Origin: Alphaproteobacteria bacterium HGW-Alphaproteobacteria-18
GTDB taxonomy: Bacteria > Pseudomonadota > Alphaproteobacteria > Caulobacterales > Hyphomonadaceae
NCBI GenBank assembly: GCA_002841155.1
Contig: PHEH01000001.1
Span: forward strand, 361,825 to 425,824
Direction: 5' to 3'
Length of the DNA stretch: 64,000 nt
The notes under the pieces were generated by a model. That model searched no databases. It saw nothing but the letters and a program-made list of their open reading frames with translations, and had not been told where the DNA came from. This document shows positions 1 through 8,303 of this stretch, one piece after another. The translations under genes and the position numbers were made by a program. Numbering within the stretch: position 1 is the stretch's first letter; each line of letters starts with the position of its first letter.

Positions 1-717
1 AACCGCCCCGACAGCCTCAATGCCCTCAATGCCGAAATCATGGCGGAAGTGGTCGACTGCTTCGCCGCGATCGACCGCGACAGGGGTATCGCCGTCAGCG
101 TGCTGACGGGCGCAGGCCGCGCGTTCGCTGCGGGCGCCGACATCAAGGAGATGCAGCCGCAGAGCTTCTCGGACATGTATGTCGAGGATTATTTTGCCGG
201 CTGGGACCGGTTTGCGGCTTCGCGCAAGCCGGTGATCGCGGCGGTCAACGGCTTCGCGCTCGGCGGCGGGTGTGAGCTTGCCATGATGTGTGATCTGATC
301 ATTGCTTCGGACAAGGCGAAGTTCGGCCAGCCGGAGATCAAGCTTGGCGTGACACCGGGCATGGGTGGTTCGATCCGCCTGACCAAGGCGGTCGGCAAGG
401 CCAGGGCGATGGATCTTGTACTCACGGGACGGATGATCGACGCCGCAGAGGCCGACAGGATCGGCCTCGTCTCCCGCGTTGTGCCCCATGAAACACTGCT
501 CGAAGAGGCCCTCGCTGCGGCTGAGACCATTGCCGGCTTCTCCATTCCCGCAATCATGGCCGCCAAGGAAATGGTTGCCCGCGCGCTGGAGCTTCCGGCG
601 ACGGAGGGCGTGAAGTTCGAACGGCGCCTGTTCCAGGGCCTGTTCGGTACTGCCGATCAGAAAGAGGGCATGGCTGCGTTCAGCGAGAAACGCGCGCCAG
701 ACTTCAAAGACAAGTAG
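1..717 (+). CDS. Enoyl-CoA hydratase (crotonase), 5' end outside window
   Basis: Cytoplasmic hydration of 2-enoyl-CoA in beta-oxidation or branched-chain amino acid breakdown. The frame is open from base 1, so the start lies upstream; the first visible residues ([10 protein letters not shown]) are the N-terminal crotonase strand. The oxyanion-hole segments [11 protein letters not shown] and [11 protein letters not shown] are present. Both catalytic glutamates of classical enoyl-CoA hydratase are kept, one in GGGCELAMM and one in FGQPEI. The C-terminus ([10 protein letters not shown]) matches the usual end of the family. It lies 25 bp before the MmsB-like gene on the same strand, which suggests a valine/branched-chain operon. 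Family is certain; exact substrate is inference. Confidence 0.92.
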   Translation, partial: NRPDSLNALNAEIMAEVVDCFAAIDRDRGIAVSVLTGAGRAFAAGADIKEMQPQSFSDMYVEDYFAGWDRFAASRKPVIAAVNGFALGGGCELAMMCDLIIASDKAKFGQPEIKLGVTPGMGGSIRLTKAVGKARAMDLVLTGRMIDAAEADRIGLVSRVVPHETLLEEALAAAETIAGFSIPAIMAAKEMVARALELPATEGVKFERRLFQGLFGTADQKEGMAAFSEKRAPDFKDK

Positions 718-742
718 GCTTGAAGCCTCAGGAGGAAACATC

Positions 743-1633
743 ATGGCAAAAATCGCCTTTATCGGTCTCGGCAATATGGGCGGGGGCATGTGCGCCAATC
801 TGGTCAAGGCCCACCATGACGTGGCGGCGTTTGACCTCAATCCGGCCGCGGTGGCTGCTGCCGCTGAGCGGGGCGCGCGTCCGGCCGCATCGATTGCAGA
901 CGCGGTTTCAGGCGTGGATGTGGTCATCACCATGCTGCCGGCCGGCAAGCATGTGCTCGGCGTCTATTTTGGCCAGGACGGCGTGGCCGCGCATGCCCAG
1001 CAGGGCATTCTCCTGATTGATTGTTCCACCATTGCCGTAGACGACGCGCGGGCGGCGCATGAGCAGGCCCAGTCGGAAGGGTTCATGATGGTCGATGCGC
1101 CGGTATCGGGCGGGGTGGCAGCGGCCGAAGCGGGCACGCTGACCTTCATGGCGGGCGGCCCGGGCATCAACTACACCCTCGCAGAACCGGTCCTCAAGGC
1201 GATGGGCAAGAATGTGTTCCATGCCGGCGGTCCGGGTAACGGGCAGGCGGCAAAGATCGCCAACAACATGCTGCTCGGCATTTCCATGATCGGCACGTGT
1301 GAAGCCTTCAACCTGGCTGAAAAACTGGGCCTCGACGCGGAAACCTTCTTCAAGATTTCATCGGTCTCTTCGGGCCAGTGCTGGTCGATGACAAGCTACT
1401 GCCCGGCGCCCGGACCCGTCCCCACCTCGCCGGCCAACCGGGACTACAAGCCAGGCTTTGCCGTCGCCATGATGCTGAAGGACCTCCACCTTGCCGCCGG
1501 CGCCGCCAGGGCCGCCGGCGCTGACATCCGCCTCGGCAAACTCGCCGAAAGCATCTATCAGAACCTCTCCGAACGTGGCTTCGATGGTCTCGACTTCTCC
1601 GGCGTTATGAAAGACCTCAAGGGCGAGCTTTAA
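743..1633 (+). CDS. mmsB: 3-hydroxyisobutyrate dehydrogenase
   Basis: NAD-dependent oxidation of 3-hydroxyisobutyrate to methylmalonate semialdehyde in valine degradation. The 296-aa protein starts with a Rossmann dinucleotide site (FIGLGNMGGGM, residues 5-15), has the substrate-binding DAPVSGG motif near residue 119 and the catalytic lysine segment GNGQAAKIANNM near residue 170. Length matches the family. The start is fixed by AGGAGG 8 bp upstream of the ATG. It sits between a crotonase and a TIGR03084-like gene on the same strand, consistent with a catabolic operon. Related beta-hydroxyacid dehydrogenases such as tartronate semialdehyde reductase look similar, but the context favours MmsB. 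Confidence 0.9.
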   Translation: MAKIAFIGLGNMGGGMCANLVKAHHDVAAFDLNPAAVAAAAERGARPAASIADAVSGVDVVITMLPAGKHVLGVYFGQDGVAAHAQQGILLIDCSTIAVDDARAAHEQAQSEGFMMVDAPVSGGVAAAEAGTLTFMAGGPGINYTLAEPVLKAMGKNVFHAGGPGNGQAAKIANNMLLGISMIGTCEAFNLAEKLGLDAETFFKISSVSSGQCWSMTSYCPAPGPVPTSPANRDYKPGFAVAMMLKDLHLAAGAARAAGADIRLGKLAESIYQNLSERGFDGLDFSGVMKDLKGEL

Positions 1634-1636
1634 ACA

Positions 1637-2434
1637 ATGCAGCAGGCTGAAGATTTTCGGGCCGAGAGCCGCGCGCTGCATGCGTTGATCTCGCAGACGG
1701 CGCCGGTCCGGTATCGCGAGCCAACGCAGTTCAAGGGCTGGGGCATCCATGATGTTCTGCAGCATCTGCATTTCTGGAACCGGATGGCCTATCTGCAACT
1801 GGCCGATGAAGCAGAGCTGCTGCACCATTTGAAATCAATGTCCGCCAGCGGCACATCTATGCGGACCTATGAGAGCGAGCAACTCGCCGGTCTTGATGGC
1901 TTTACGCTCGTTGCGGAGTGGGAAAAGCAGTTCGAGGAGACGGCTGATCGTTTCGCCAGCGCTGATCCCAAGACGCGCTTGAAATGGGCCGGGCCTGATA
2001 TGAGCGCGCGGTCTTCGATCACGGCGCGGCTCATGGAGACCTGGGCACATGGTCAGGAAGCCTATGACCATCTGGGCGTAATCCGGAAGAATGAAGACCG
2101 GATCGGCAACATTGTCACGCTCGGCATCAACACATTCGGTTGGACTTACGCCACGCGGCGGGAAAAGCCACCGGGGGATATGCCTTATGTGGTGCTTGAG
2201 GCGCCGTCTGGCGCGATCTGGACGCATGGAAATCCGAGCGACATTGAGCGCATTGAAGGCCTGGCGGAAGAGTTCTGTCAGGTTGTCACACAGACGCGGA
2301 ATATTGCCGACACATCCCTGAAAGTGACGGGCGCGATTGCGGCCGACTGGATGTCGAAAGCTCAGTGCTTTGCCGGCCCGCCTGCTGCGCCACCGCCAGC
2401 AGGAAGCCGTTTTACGGCCAGCGCGGCCGCCTGA
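1637..2434 (+). CDS. TIGR03084-like metal-binding (DinB/MDMPI-like) protein
   Basis: 265-aa soluble protein resembling the TIGR03084 family, whose N-terminal half is a DinB/mycothiol-dependent isomerase-like four-helix bundle. Candidate metal ligands are histidines in VLQHLHFW (near residue 42) and in ETWAHGQEAYDH (near residue 137). The function of this family is not established. It begins 3 bp after the mmsB stop and ends 26 bp before the next crotonase, so it is probably cotranscribed with acyl-CoA catabolism genes. The last 25 residues are Pro/Ala-rich and probably disordered. Family call is by motif and general resemblance. Confidence 0.7.
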   Translation: MQQAEDFRAESRALHALISQTAPVRYREPTQFKGWGIHDVLQHLHFWNRMAYLQLADEAELLHHLKSMSASGTSMRTYESEQLAGLDGFTLVAEWEKQFEETADRFASADPKTRLKWAGPDMSARSSITARLMETWAHGQEAYDHLGVIRKNEDRIGNIVTLGINTFGWTYATRREKPPGDMPYVVLEAPSGAIWTHGNPSDIERIEGLAEEFCQVVTQTRNIADTSLKVTGAIAADWMSKAQCFAGPPAAPPPAGSRFTASAAA

Positions 2435-2460
2435 ATACGCCAACATCAAAGGAAACGCCC

Positions 2461-3258
2461 ATGTCCATTCTATTGTTAGAAAAGCGCGGCCCGATTGCCG
2501 TGATGACGCTGAACCGCCCGGAAATGATGAACGCGCTCGGCCAGGAGGGGGATGGCCCGGCTGTTGCTGCCGTCTGTGCCGAGATCGCCGCAGACCCGCA
2601 GATCCGCTGCGCCATTCTGACAGGCGCGGGCCGGGCCTTTTCCGCCGGCGGCGACGTAAAGGCGATGAAGGAAAAGACCGGCGCTTTCGGGGGCAGCCCG
2701 GCAGATATCCGTGAAGGCTATCGCCGCAACATCCATATGATCGTCCGTTCCCTGTATAATATGGAAACGCCGCTGATCTCTGCCATCAATGGCCCGGCAA
2801 TTGGCCTGGGCTGCGATGTGGCGTGCATGGCGGACATCCGCATTGCGTCGGAAACGGCGAAGATGGGCGTGACATTCCTCAAGCTTGGCCTCATCCCCGG
2901 TGATGGCGGTGCCTGGTTGCTGCCGCGCCTGATCGGCTCCTCGCGGGCAGCGGAGCTCCTGTTTACGGGCGATGTGATTGACGCAAAAACGGCAGCGGAA
3001 TGGGGCCTCGTCAGCAAGGTTGTACCCGCCGACAAGCTGATGGATGAAGCGATGGCGATGGCCGAAAGAATTGCCGGCCAGCCGCCACAGGCCCTGCGCC
3101 TTGCCAAGACACTGATGCGTCACGGCACCAATGCGTCTTACGATACGATCATGGAACTCTCGGCCGCGTCTCAGGCGCTGATGCATGAAACCGAGGATCA
3201 TGTCGAAGGTGTCAACGCGATCCTTGAAAAGCGGACGCCGGTTTTCAAAGGCAAATAA
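2461..3258 (+). CDS. Crotonase-family protein lacking the hydratase glutamates
   Basis: 265-aa enoyl-CoA hydratase/isomerase superfamily member. The start at ATG 2461 is supported by AAAGGAAA about 8 bp upstream. The crotonase oxyanion segments AGRAFSAGGDV (residues 56-66) and NGPAIGLGCDV (110-120) are present. The two glutamates that catalyse water addition in enoyl-CoA hydratase are replaced: Asp119 sits where GGCEL has Glu, and Phe139 sits where QPEI has Glu. Asp148 in IPGDGG may be an alternative acid. It is therefore probably not a simple hydratase; isomerase, lyase or thioester hydrolase activity is possible. Last gene of the catabolic operon, followed by a hairpin terminator. Confidence 0.85.
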   Translation: MSILLLEKRGPIAVMTLNRPEMMNALGQEGDGPAVAAVCAEIAADPQIRCAILTGAGRAFSAGGDVKAMKEKTGAFGGSPADIREGYRRNIHMIVRSLYNMETPLISAINGPAIGLGCDVACMADIRIASETAKMGVTFLKLGLIPGDGGAWLLPRLIGSSRAAELLFTGDVIDAKTAAEWGLVSKVVPADKLMDEAMAMAERIAGQPPQALRLAKTLMRHGTNASYDTIMELSAASQALMHETEDHVEGVNAILEKRTPVFKGK

Positions 3259-3290
3259 TCCCGGCCGCAGACCGGAAGTGAATATGGAAA

Positions 3291-3318
3291 GGGGCGTGGG
3301 GAAATCTCACGCCCCTTT
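3291..3318. terminator. Hairpin terminator between convergent genes
   Basis: A perfect 8-bp stem GGGGCGTG / CACGCCCC with a 9-nt loop, followed by TTT on the plus strand and preceded by GGAAA. It lies between the stop codons of the convergent crotonase and CoA transferase genes, so it can act in both directions. Confidence 0.7.
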
Positions 3319-3324
3319 ATCCTG

Positions 3325-4524
3325 TCAGAATACCACGCCAGACTGGTAGAGTGCCTCAATGTCCGCGGCGCTCCTGCCCATAGCGGCCAACACATCGCGA
3401 GTATGCTCACCAGGTCCAGGCGATGGCCCTTTTGGGCCATCATCAGCGCCGGGAAAACGCACGGGTGATGCAGGGGAGGCGTAGGTGGTGCCGTCGCCTT
3501 TGGAGCTGGGCGTCTGGACGATCGCGCCGGCCGCATGGGCTTGGGGATCATTGGCAACTTCCGCCAGCGTTTGAACCGGCGCCCATGCGATGGATTCCGC
3601 GTCGAGACGCTTGGCCAGTTCTTCCATCTCGTAGGCACCGAACCCTGCGTCTAGGATGTTCACCACTTCGGCGTTGTTGGCCCGGCGCCCCTTGGCGTTG
3701 TTGAAGCGCGGATCGGCGGAGAGTTCGGGTTGATTGATGACGCGGCAGAGCGGCGCCCAGTCGGTCTCTCCCTGACGGGCGACAATGCAGAACCATTTCT
3801 GGTCCTTGCTCTGGTAAAAGTTCGAGATCGGAACATTCTGTTCATGCCGGCCTTTGGTCGAGGCAACACGGCCGAAGAAGAGCTGGATCGCAAGATCAGA
3901 GCCCATCGTATAGAGCCCGGTGCGAAAGAGCGAGGCCTCCACGAGGCGGCCCTTGCCAGTGCGCTGGGCTTCCACCAGCGCGGCGCAGATGCCGGCGGCA
4001 GCGGCGATGGAGGTTGTGTGATCGCCAAAAGCGGTGCGAAGGGGGAAGGGTTCCCCGCCTTTGGGAATGGTCAGGCTCGCCACGCCTGTGCGGCTCCAGA
4101 AGCTCGCGATATCAAAGCCTGGGCGATCTGCATCCGGGCCTTCCAGGCCGTAGCCGGAGAGGGAGCAATAGACGAGCTTTGGGTTGAGTTCTTTCAGCGA
4201 GTCAAAGTCGAGGCCAGAGCGGGTGAGGCCGCCGGGGCGAACGTTGGTGAGGAAGACGTCGGCATCTTTCACCAGTTCGCGGATCAGGGCCTGGCCCTCG
4301 GGCTTACTGGTGTCGATGATGATCGACTGTTTGCCGCGATTGTCGAAGTCGAAGACCGGATTGTCAGGATAGTCTGTGCCAATCGTGCGGAAGAAGAGGC
4401 GAATGGGATCGCCGCCCGGAGGCTCGATCTTGACGACATCGGCGCCCCAGTCGCGCAGGATGCAGCCGGCGCCCGGCGCGGCCATATAGGTTGCGTATTC
4501 GACGACGCGGATGCCTTCGAGCAT
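3325..4524 (-). CDS. CaiB/BaiF family CoA transferase (family III)
   Basis: Transfers CoA between carboxylic acids in the cytoplasm; the specific acid is unknown. The 399-aa product starts MLEGIRVVEYATYMAAPGAG, the usual N-terminus of the family, continues with LRDWGADVVKIEPPGGDP, and has the conserved DVFLTNVRPG segment near residue 95 with the NPKLVYCSLSGYG strand. The start at 4524 is preferred because GGGAG lies about 9 bp upstream and because the family normally begins here; longer frames add no recognisable sequence. It is convergent with the catabolic operon to its left and downstream of the envelope pair to its right. Confidence 0.9.
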   Translation of the reverse strand: MLEGIRVVEYATYMAAPGAGCILRDWGADVVKIEPPGGDPIRLFFRTIGTDYPDNPVFDFDNRGKQSIIIDTSKPEGQALIRELVKDADVFLTNVRPGGLTRSGLDFDSLKELNPKLVYCSLSGYGLEGPDADRPGFDIASFWSRTGVASLTIPKGGEPFPLRTAFGDHTTSIAAAAGICAALVEAQRTGKGRLVEASLFRTGLYTMGSDLAIQLFFGRVASTKGRHEQNVPISNFYQSKDQKWFCIVARQGETDWAPLCRVINQPELSADPRFNNAKGRRANNAEVVNILDAGFGAYEMEELAKRLDAESIAWAPVQTLAEVANDPQAHAAGAIVQTPSSKGDGTTYASPASPVRFPGADDGPKGPSPGPGEHTRDVLAAMGRSAADIEALYQSGVVF

Positions 4525-4583
4525 AGTTTGACTCTCCCGGTGGAGGGTGGCCACGGCACACCCTGTTTGTCTGGAGATTAGGC

Positions 4584-4606
4584 GGTTGGCGCTTGCCTCG
4601 CCAACC
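4584..4606. terminator. 8-bp perfect hairpin, possible weak terminator
   Basis: GGTTGGCG, a 7-nt spacer, then CGCCAACC, between the stop of the coiled-coil gene (4624) and the start of the CoA transferase (4524). There is no T-run in the direction of transcription, so if it terminates it is not a classical intrinsic terminator. It could also stabilise an mRNA end. Confidence 0.35.
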
Positions 4607-4623
4607 CATGCCGCAGGGGCAGT

Positions 4624-6336
4624 TCAGCCAAGCCCTGGCCGGGGGGCCGCGCCGGGCATGTCCGCGAGCATTCGGGCTTGCCCCACCCAATCATCCCGCT
4701 CGATCCGGCCTTTGAAATGCAGGAGTTTTTCGTCGACATAGGCGACATCATCGTCTGTCCATTCGGCGATCTGCCAGAAGTAGAAGACGCCGACCTCGTG
4801 CAGCAGGTCTGTCAGGATTGGACCAACGCCGACAATCTGCGCGAGATCATCGCCCTCACCGAATGCGGCGTGTGTGAGCAGGTTTGCCTCATCGTCAGGC
4901 CGGCGGGCCTCTGCGATGGCTTCTGCGCGCCGGCTGATTTCAGCGGTGGGGAGCGTGCGGGTCGTACGGACACTGGTGCGGGCTTCATAACCTGCTGCTT
5001 CTGCGCGCTGGCGAGGCGTTTCGGTCTCGGTTCGCACGCTGTCACCGCGGCCGCGGAGCATGTGATGCAAGGCCGTGACGCCATACTCGATTGAGGTGAG
5101 GCGGTCTTCCAGCGCGCTCAGGTCTTCGCGCGTCACCTCATTTGAGGGCGGGTTGTTGACCGCTTCCTGGATAGTGAGCAGACGGCGTTCGATGGTTTCG
5201 AGACGTGTCTGGCTGCGAAGTTCGTTGCGGATCGTACCGACTGAAGAGTCCAGCGATGCCAGTTGCGCAAACAGCGGCTCCAGATCCGGCGCGCGTCGGG
5301 AGGCAACCACGTCGAGGTCTGCTTCCACGGCCGCGAGGGTTGCGATCAGCGCGTCGTTCAGCGGGGTCGTGGCGGTAATGCGTTCCTGGACGAGGGCAAA
5401 GCGGTCCATGAGCGAGGCATCAATCTCGGCAAGACGATTGTGGATTGGATCGAGATCAGGAGTTTCGGGCATTTCGATGCGGGAAACCGCTTCGCCGACC
5501 GAGCCTATTTCACCCGATACCCTGGCAATATCGGTGGACACGTTAGTCACTTCGCTCGATAGGGCGGCGAGTTCTATGGAGAGGGTAGCCACATCGCCTG
5601 CCAGAGCCGCAAAGGACTCCTTCTGGTCCAGAGCGTCCAGGAGCTCTTCCAGTTTTGAAAGCCGCGTTTCGACGGGCCGGAGGTCAATTTCGGGCGGCTG
5701 TAGTTCCGACAGGCTGAGATCAAGGCGGGCAAGGCCGCTGTGAACCGGGCCGAGATCGACCTCGGGAATCCGGAAATTTGCGATCTGCGTTTCGAGCGCG
5801 AACAGTCGCTCCTGCAAGGGCGCAATATCTGGCCGGCTGGCGGAAACCGTCTCGGCGAGAGAGGCAACACGTGCATTGATGCTGTCGACATCGGGCATGC
5901 GGATACCGTCGACACGGTCGGCGACATCTTTGATGTTTCTGGAAATAGCATCGAGGTGGATGCTGCGCAGGCCGGCAATTGAGGCAGAGATGGTGGACAC
6001 GGCCTGCTCGATGGCGCCGACGCGCTCCTTCAGGGAACCCATATCCGGATCGGGGGCGGACAATTGCCGCTCAAGCAGGCCGAGACGCTCCTGGAGCGGG
6101 TGAAAATCCGGCTGGGGAGGCTGATAGGCGGCAAGCGCGGCTGTGAGGCTGGCGTCGATATCCTCAAGTTTGAGGGCGCGTCCGTCGGCAATGGCGGTTT
6201 CCACCTGACGGGTCAGTTCGGCATGCGTTTCTGTCACATCCACAAAGCGGCGGCGCAGCCACCACCAGGCGAGCGCTGCCCCAAGGGCGGCGGAGACACA
6301 CATGAAGAAGAAGATCTGAATAAGCAGGAACCACAT
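4624..6336 (-). CDS. Membrane-anchored coiled-coil repeat protein with C-terminal helix-hairpin-helix
   Basis: 570-aa protein with an N-terminal transmembrane segment (residues about 3-28, ending in basic LRRR). A long helical region follows, carrying a repeated motif P-[DE]-[LIV]-x-x-[LIV]-x-x-R-[LV]; copies begin near residues 78, 98, 150, 171, 193, 218, 295 and 352, often 21-24 residues apart. The C-terminal 70 residues contain DLAQIVGVGPILTDLLHEVG, a helix-hairpin-helix of the kind in COG3743-type proteins. ATG 6336 is chosen over GTG 6342 because GGAGA is well spaced only for the ATG. It lies 46 bp downstream of the BON-OmpA gene, so a shared envelope role is inferred. Function unknown. 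Confidence 0.75.
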   Translation of the reverse strand: MWFLLIQIFFFMCVSAALGAALAWWWLRRRFVDVTETHAELTRQVETAIADGRALKLEDIDASLTAALAAYQPPQPDFHPLQERLGLLERQLSAPDPDMGSLKERVGAIEQAVSTISASIAGLRSIHLDAISRNIKDVADRVDGIRMPDVDSINARVASLAETVSASRPDIAPLQERLFALETQIANFRIPEVDLGPVHSGLARLDLSLSELQPPEIDLRPVETRLSKLEELLDALDQKESFAALAGDVATLSIELAALSSEVTNVSTDIARVSGEIGSVGEAVSRIEMPETPDLDPIHNRLAEIDASLMDRFALVQERITATTPLNDALIATLAAVEADLDVVASRRAPDLEPLFAQLASLDSSVGTIRNELRSQTRLETIERRLLTIQEAVNNPPSNEVTREDLSALEDRLTSIEYGVTALHHMLRGRGDSVRTETETPRQRAEAAGYEARTSVRTTRTLPTAEISRRAEAIAEARRPDDEANLLTHAAFGEGDDLAQIVGVGPILTDLLHEVGVFYFWQIAEWTDDDVAYVDEKLLHFKGRIERDDWVGQARMLADMPGAAPRPGLG

Positions 6337-6382
6337 GGTCACTCTCCGCCGGTGGGCGCGTTAAGGGGGATCGGGCAGGGGC

Positions 6383-7555
6383 TCATTCGCCCGGCCTGAC
6401 GATTCGGATTTCGATCCGGCGGTTTCGGGCACGCCCGTCTTCGGTATTGTTGTCACCCACCGGATTGTTCTGCCCATACCCAGCCGCGACGAGCCGGCCG
6501 GACGGGACACCGCGCTCGATCATGGCGGCGCGGACTGCCTCTGCGCGGCGCAGGCTGAGCTGGTCGTTGAAGGCGGGATTTCCGGTATTATCCGTGTGCC
6601 CCTCAACACGAAGGGTTCCGGGGCAGTCGCCCGCCGCGCGCGCGGCGAGATCCAGCACAGGGCCACTGGCAACATTCAAGACAACACTGCCCGGTGCAAA
6701 CTCGATCCGCGCCACTTCGAGAAGGCGAGAGAGCTCCTCCTCGCAGCTGGTAATGGCTTGTATCGGAAGGATTTCCACCGTTCCGAAAACGCCAAGCGGC
6801 AAGCCCGCATTTACTGCGGCGCGGATCGTCTCAACCTTTTCATCGTCTGCTTCGCACCGGAAACTGAAGGTCAGTTTCGTGAAGCTCGCCGTGCCCGATT
6901 TGCATTCGGACAATGTGTCTATGGCCCGCTGCGCAACGGCTTCAAAGCCATAGGGCGTTGTTCCCTGCGTGACGTTCAGTCTGTTGATCACATCAACGAG
7001 ATGATCTTGAGACTTATGGCTATCAGCCCTTCCACCAAGGTCTGCTTTCAGCGCTTCAGTTGGTATCTGCCCATTGAGTGTCAACGTACCTGCCGTCAGG
7101 CGAAACAGGAATTCCGGGTCGGCAGATTGACCTGTTGTGGTCGTCAACGAGTTTGCATTCGCCGGAGCGGAGGTAACGAATCTGGCATTTACGCGCGTAA
7201 CGGGCCGGGCAGCCCCCAACCATGTGGAAGAGACGCCCTGCTTTACCGCTGTGATGGCGCGCTGGCCCGCTTCCGGGGTGGGCGGTGTCCCTTCAAGCGT
7301 GATCCACTGGCCAGACGCGCGGACCCTGGCCCAGCTTTCTCCAGCATCCGCCAGAGCGCGCTCAGACGTGGCACGGGCAGAGCCCTGGATTGCCGTATAG
7401 GCGAGCACGGACCAGCCGAAAAGCAGAAGCGCAAGTAGCCCGGCCACAGGCACTAGGCCGTAGGGAAAGAAGGGCATGATGGCGCCTTCAGCGCGGCGAT
7501 AGCGCCGTACCGGTAGTATTTTTTTCAGATCCGACTGGCTGGAGTCGACCGACAT
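6383..7555 (-). CDS. Membrane-anchored BON-OmpA domain protein
   Basis: 390-aa envelope protein. Residues about 30-55 form one transmembrane segment (YGLVPVAGLLALLLFGWSVL) after a basic N-terminus, followed by two BON-like modules (about 60-215) and a C-terminal OmpA peptidoglycan-binding domain (about 285-390) with the diagnostic VEGHTDNTGNPAFNDQLSLR and NRRIEIRI segments. It should tie the inner membrane or periplasm to peptidoglycan. The start at 7555 is preferred over the longer frame because AAGG lies 7 bp upstream and the 33 extra residues of the longer frame look random. First gene of a two-gene unit with the coiled-coil repeat protein. Confidence 0.85.
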   Translation of the reverse strand: MSVDSSQSDLKKILPVRRYRRAEGAIMPFFPYGLVPVAGLLALLLFGWSVLAYTAIQGSARATSERALADAGESWARVRASGQWITLEGTPPTPEAGQRAITAVKQGVSSTWLGAARPVTRVNARFVTSAPANANSLTTTTGQSADPEFLFRLTAGTLTLNGQIPTEALKADLGGRADSHKSQDHLVDVINRLNVTQGTTPYGFEAVAQRAIDTLSECKSGTASFTKLTFSFRCEADDEKVETIRAAVNAGLPLGVFGTVEILPIQAITSCEEELSRLLEVARIEFAPGSVVLNVASGPVLDLAARAAGDCPGTLRVEGHTDNTGNPAFNDQLSLRRAEAVRAAMIERGVPSGRLVAAGYGQNNPVGDNNTEDGRARNRRIEIRIVRPGE

Positions 7556-8170
7556 TCTTCCGCCTTTAGTGGCCCTGACCCAGGAGAGGGGATGGAGCCT
7601 CATCCACGCCCTGACACTACAGCAAGTAAAGCCACAATACTGCAGGAGCGGCAATATCAGGCATTAATAATCGGGAAACCCACGTGGGGCGGGGAACTCA
7701 CATTAATTCATTGTTTTATCTAATGTTTTGTCCTTTTGGGTGGTTGGTATGTGATTGGGGCGGTGGATTGAAGCCTTTGGCCGGACTTACAAATCAGCCG
7801 CAGGAAAAACAGGTGAACGCTGTTGGGGGAAAGTTGTTGTCCTGACTCCTTCGCCTGTGGGGAGATTATCGTGCACCATATTCGCGACCCAAGAGTATTG
7901 TTGGAGCGACCATTTGGATTTTCGGATTTCCAGACGAAGAAATTCTTTGAGGGATGACCGGGGAAAGAAAAAATTCCTCCTTGTTCATTGGCGGCGCTAC
8001 TTTTCTCTTGGGGAAGATACCGCGCATGGAGCCGAGCCGGATAGGCGCAGCCAGATTAGGGGGAAATTCCGTGATGGGTTCGCCATATTCACTGGCGGTC
8101 GCAGCAAATTAACCGGGGAGAGGGGCACAGAATATATACCGCATTCGGACGAACTGTCCCTTTGCCAGAC
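7556..8170. other. Non-coding stretch upstream of the BON-OmpA gene
   Basis: About 600 bp with no convincing gene. It is more AT-rich than its surroundings in parts (for example 7660-7740). It contains a 10-bp palindrome CCCACGTGGG at 7679-7688 that could be an operator for the leftward BON-OmpA gene. Open frames here (longest TTG-started, 7755-8192) have odd composition and no recognisable motif, so no CDS is called. Confidence 0.5.
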
Positions 8171-8280
8171 TGGGACATTTCGCGACAAGTGAGGTCAACA
8201 CGCGCCATTACCAGGACAAAACGGGACATCTCAGGACACTTCAGGATAGTTTGGGACAGTTTGGGACACATTGGGACATG
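8171..8280. repeat. Array of 10-bp-phased GGACA repeats
   Basis: Seven consecutive 10-bp units (8211-8280) share GGACA (one is GGATA) at exactly the same phase; unit consensus is about TYRGGACANT. Four more decayed units (8171-8210) keep the 10-bp period but are shifted by one base. A diverged inverted partner TGTCCC lies at 8155-8160. The period is close to one DNA helical turn, so the GGACA cores face the same side of the duplex, as expected of a cooperative protein-binding array. It lies just downstream of the Pfa operon stop and beside a DnaA box. Confidence 0.8.
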
Positions 8281-8289
8281 TTATCCACA
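8281..8289 (+). promoter_or_regulatory. Perfect DnaA box TTATCCACA
   Basis: TTATCCACA matches the strong DnaA-binding consensus exactly and directly abuts the GGACA array. A single 9-mer like this is expected about once in a few hundred kb per strand, so chance is possible. No origin genes (dnaA, parAB, hemE, repABC) are nearby. Confidence 0.5.
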
Positions 8290-8303
8290 GGCCCGGACTT
8301 GCC

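Noticed and set aside
7755-8192. 145-residue TTG-started frame in the gap before the Pfa operon
   Set aside because: No recognisable motif, unusual composition, no good ribosome-binding site, and its end runs into the GGACA repeat array.
8089-8271. 60-residue minus-strand frame across the GGACA array (CPKLSQTILKCPEMS)
   Set aside because: The apparent peptide similarity comes from the DNA repeat itself; a 10-bp period does not keep a reading frame.
8171-8289. Plasmid or chromosomal replication origin
   Set aside because: DnaA box and iteron-like repeats are suggestive, but there is no rep, dnaA, parAB or hemE gene and only one perfect DnaA box.
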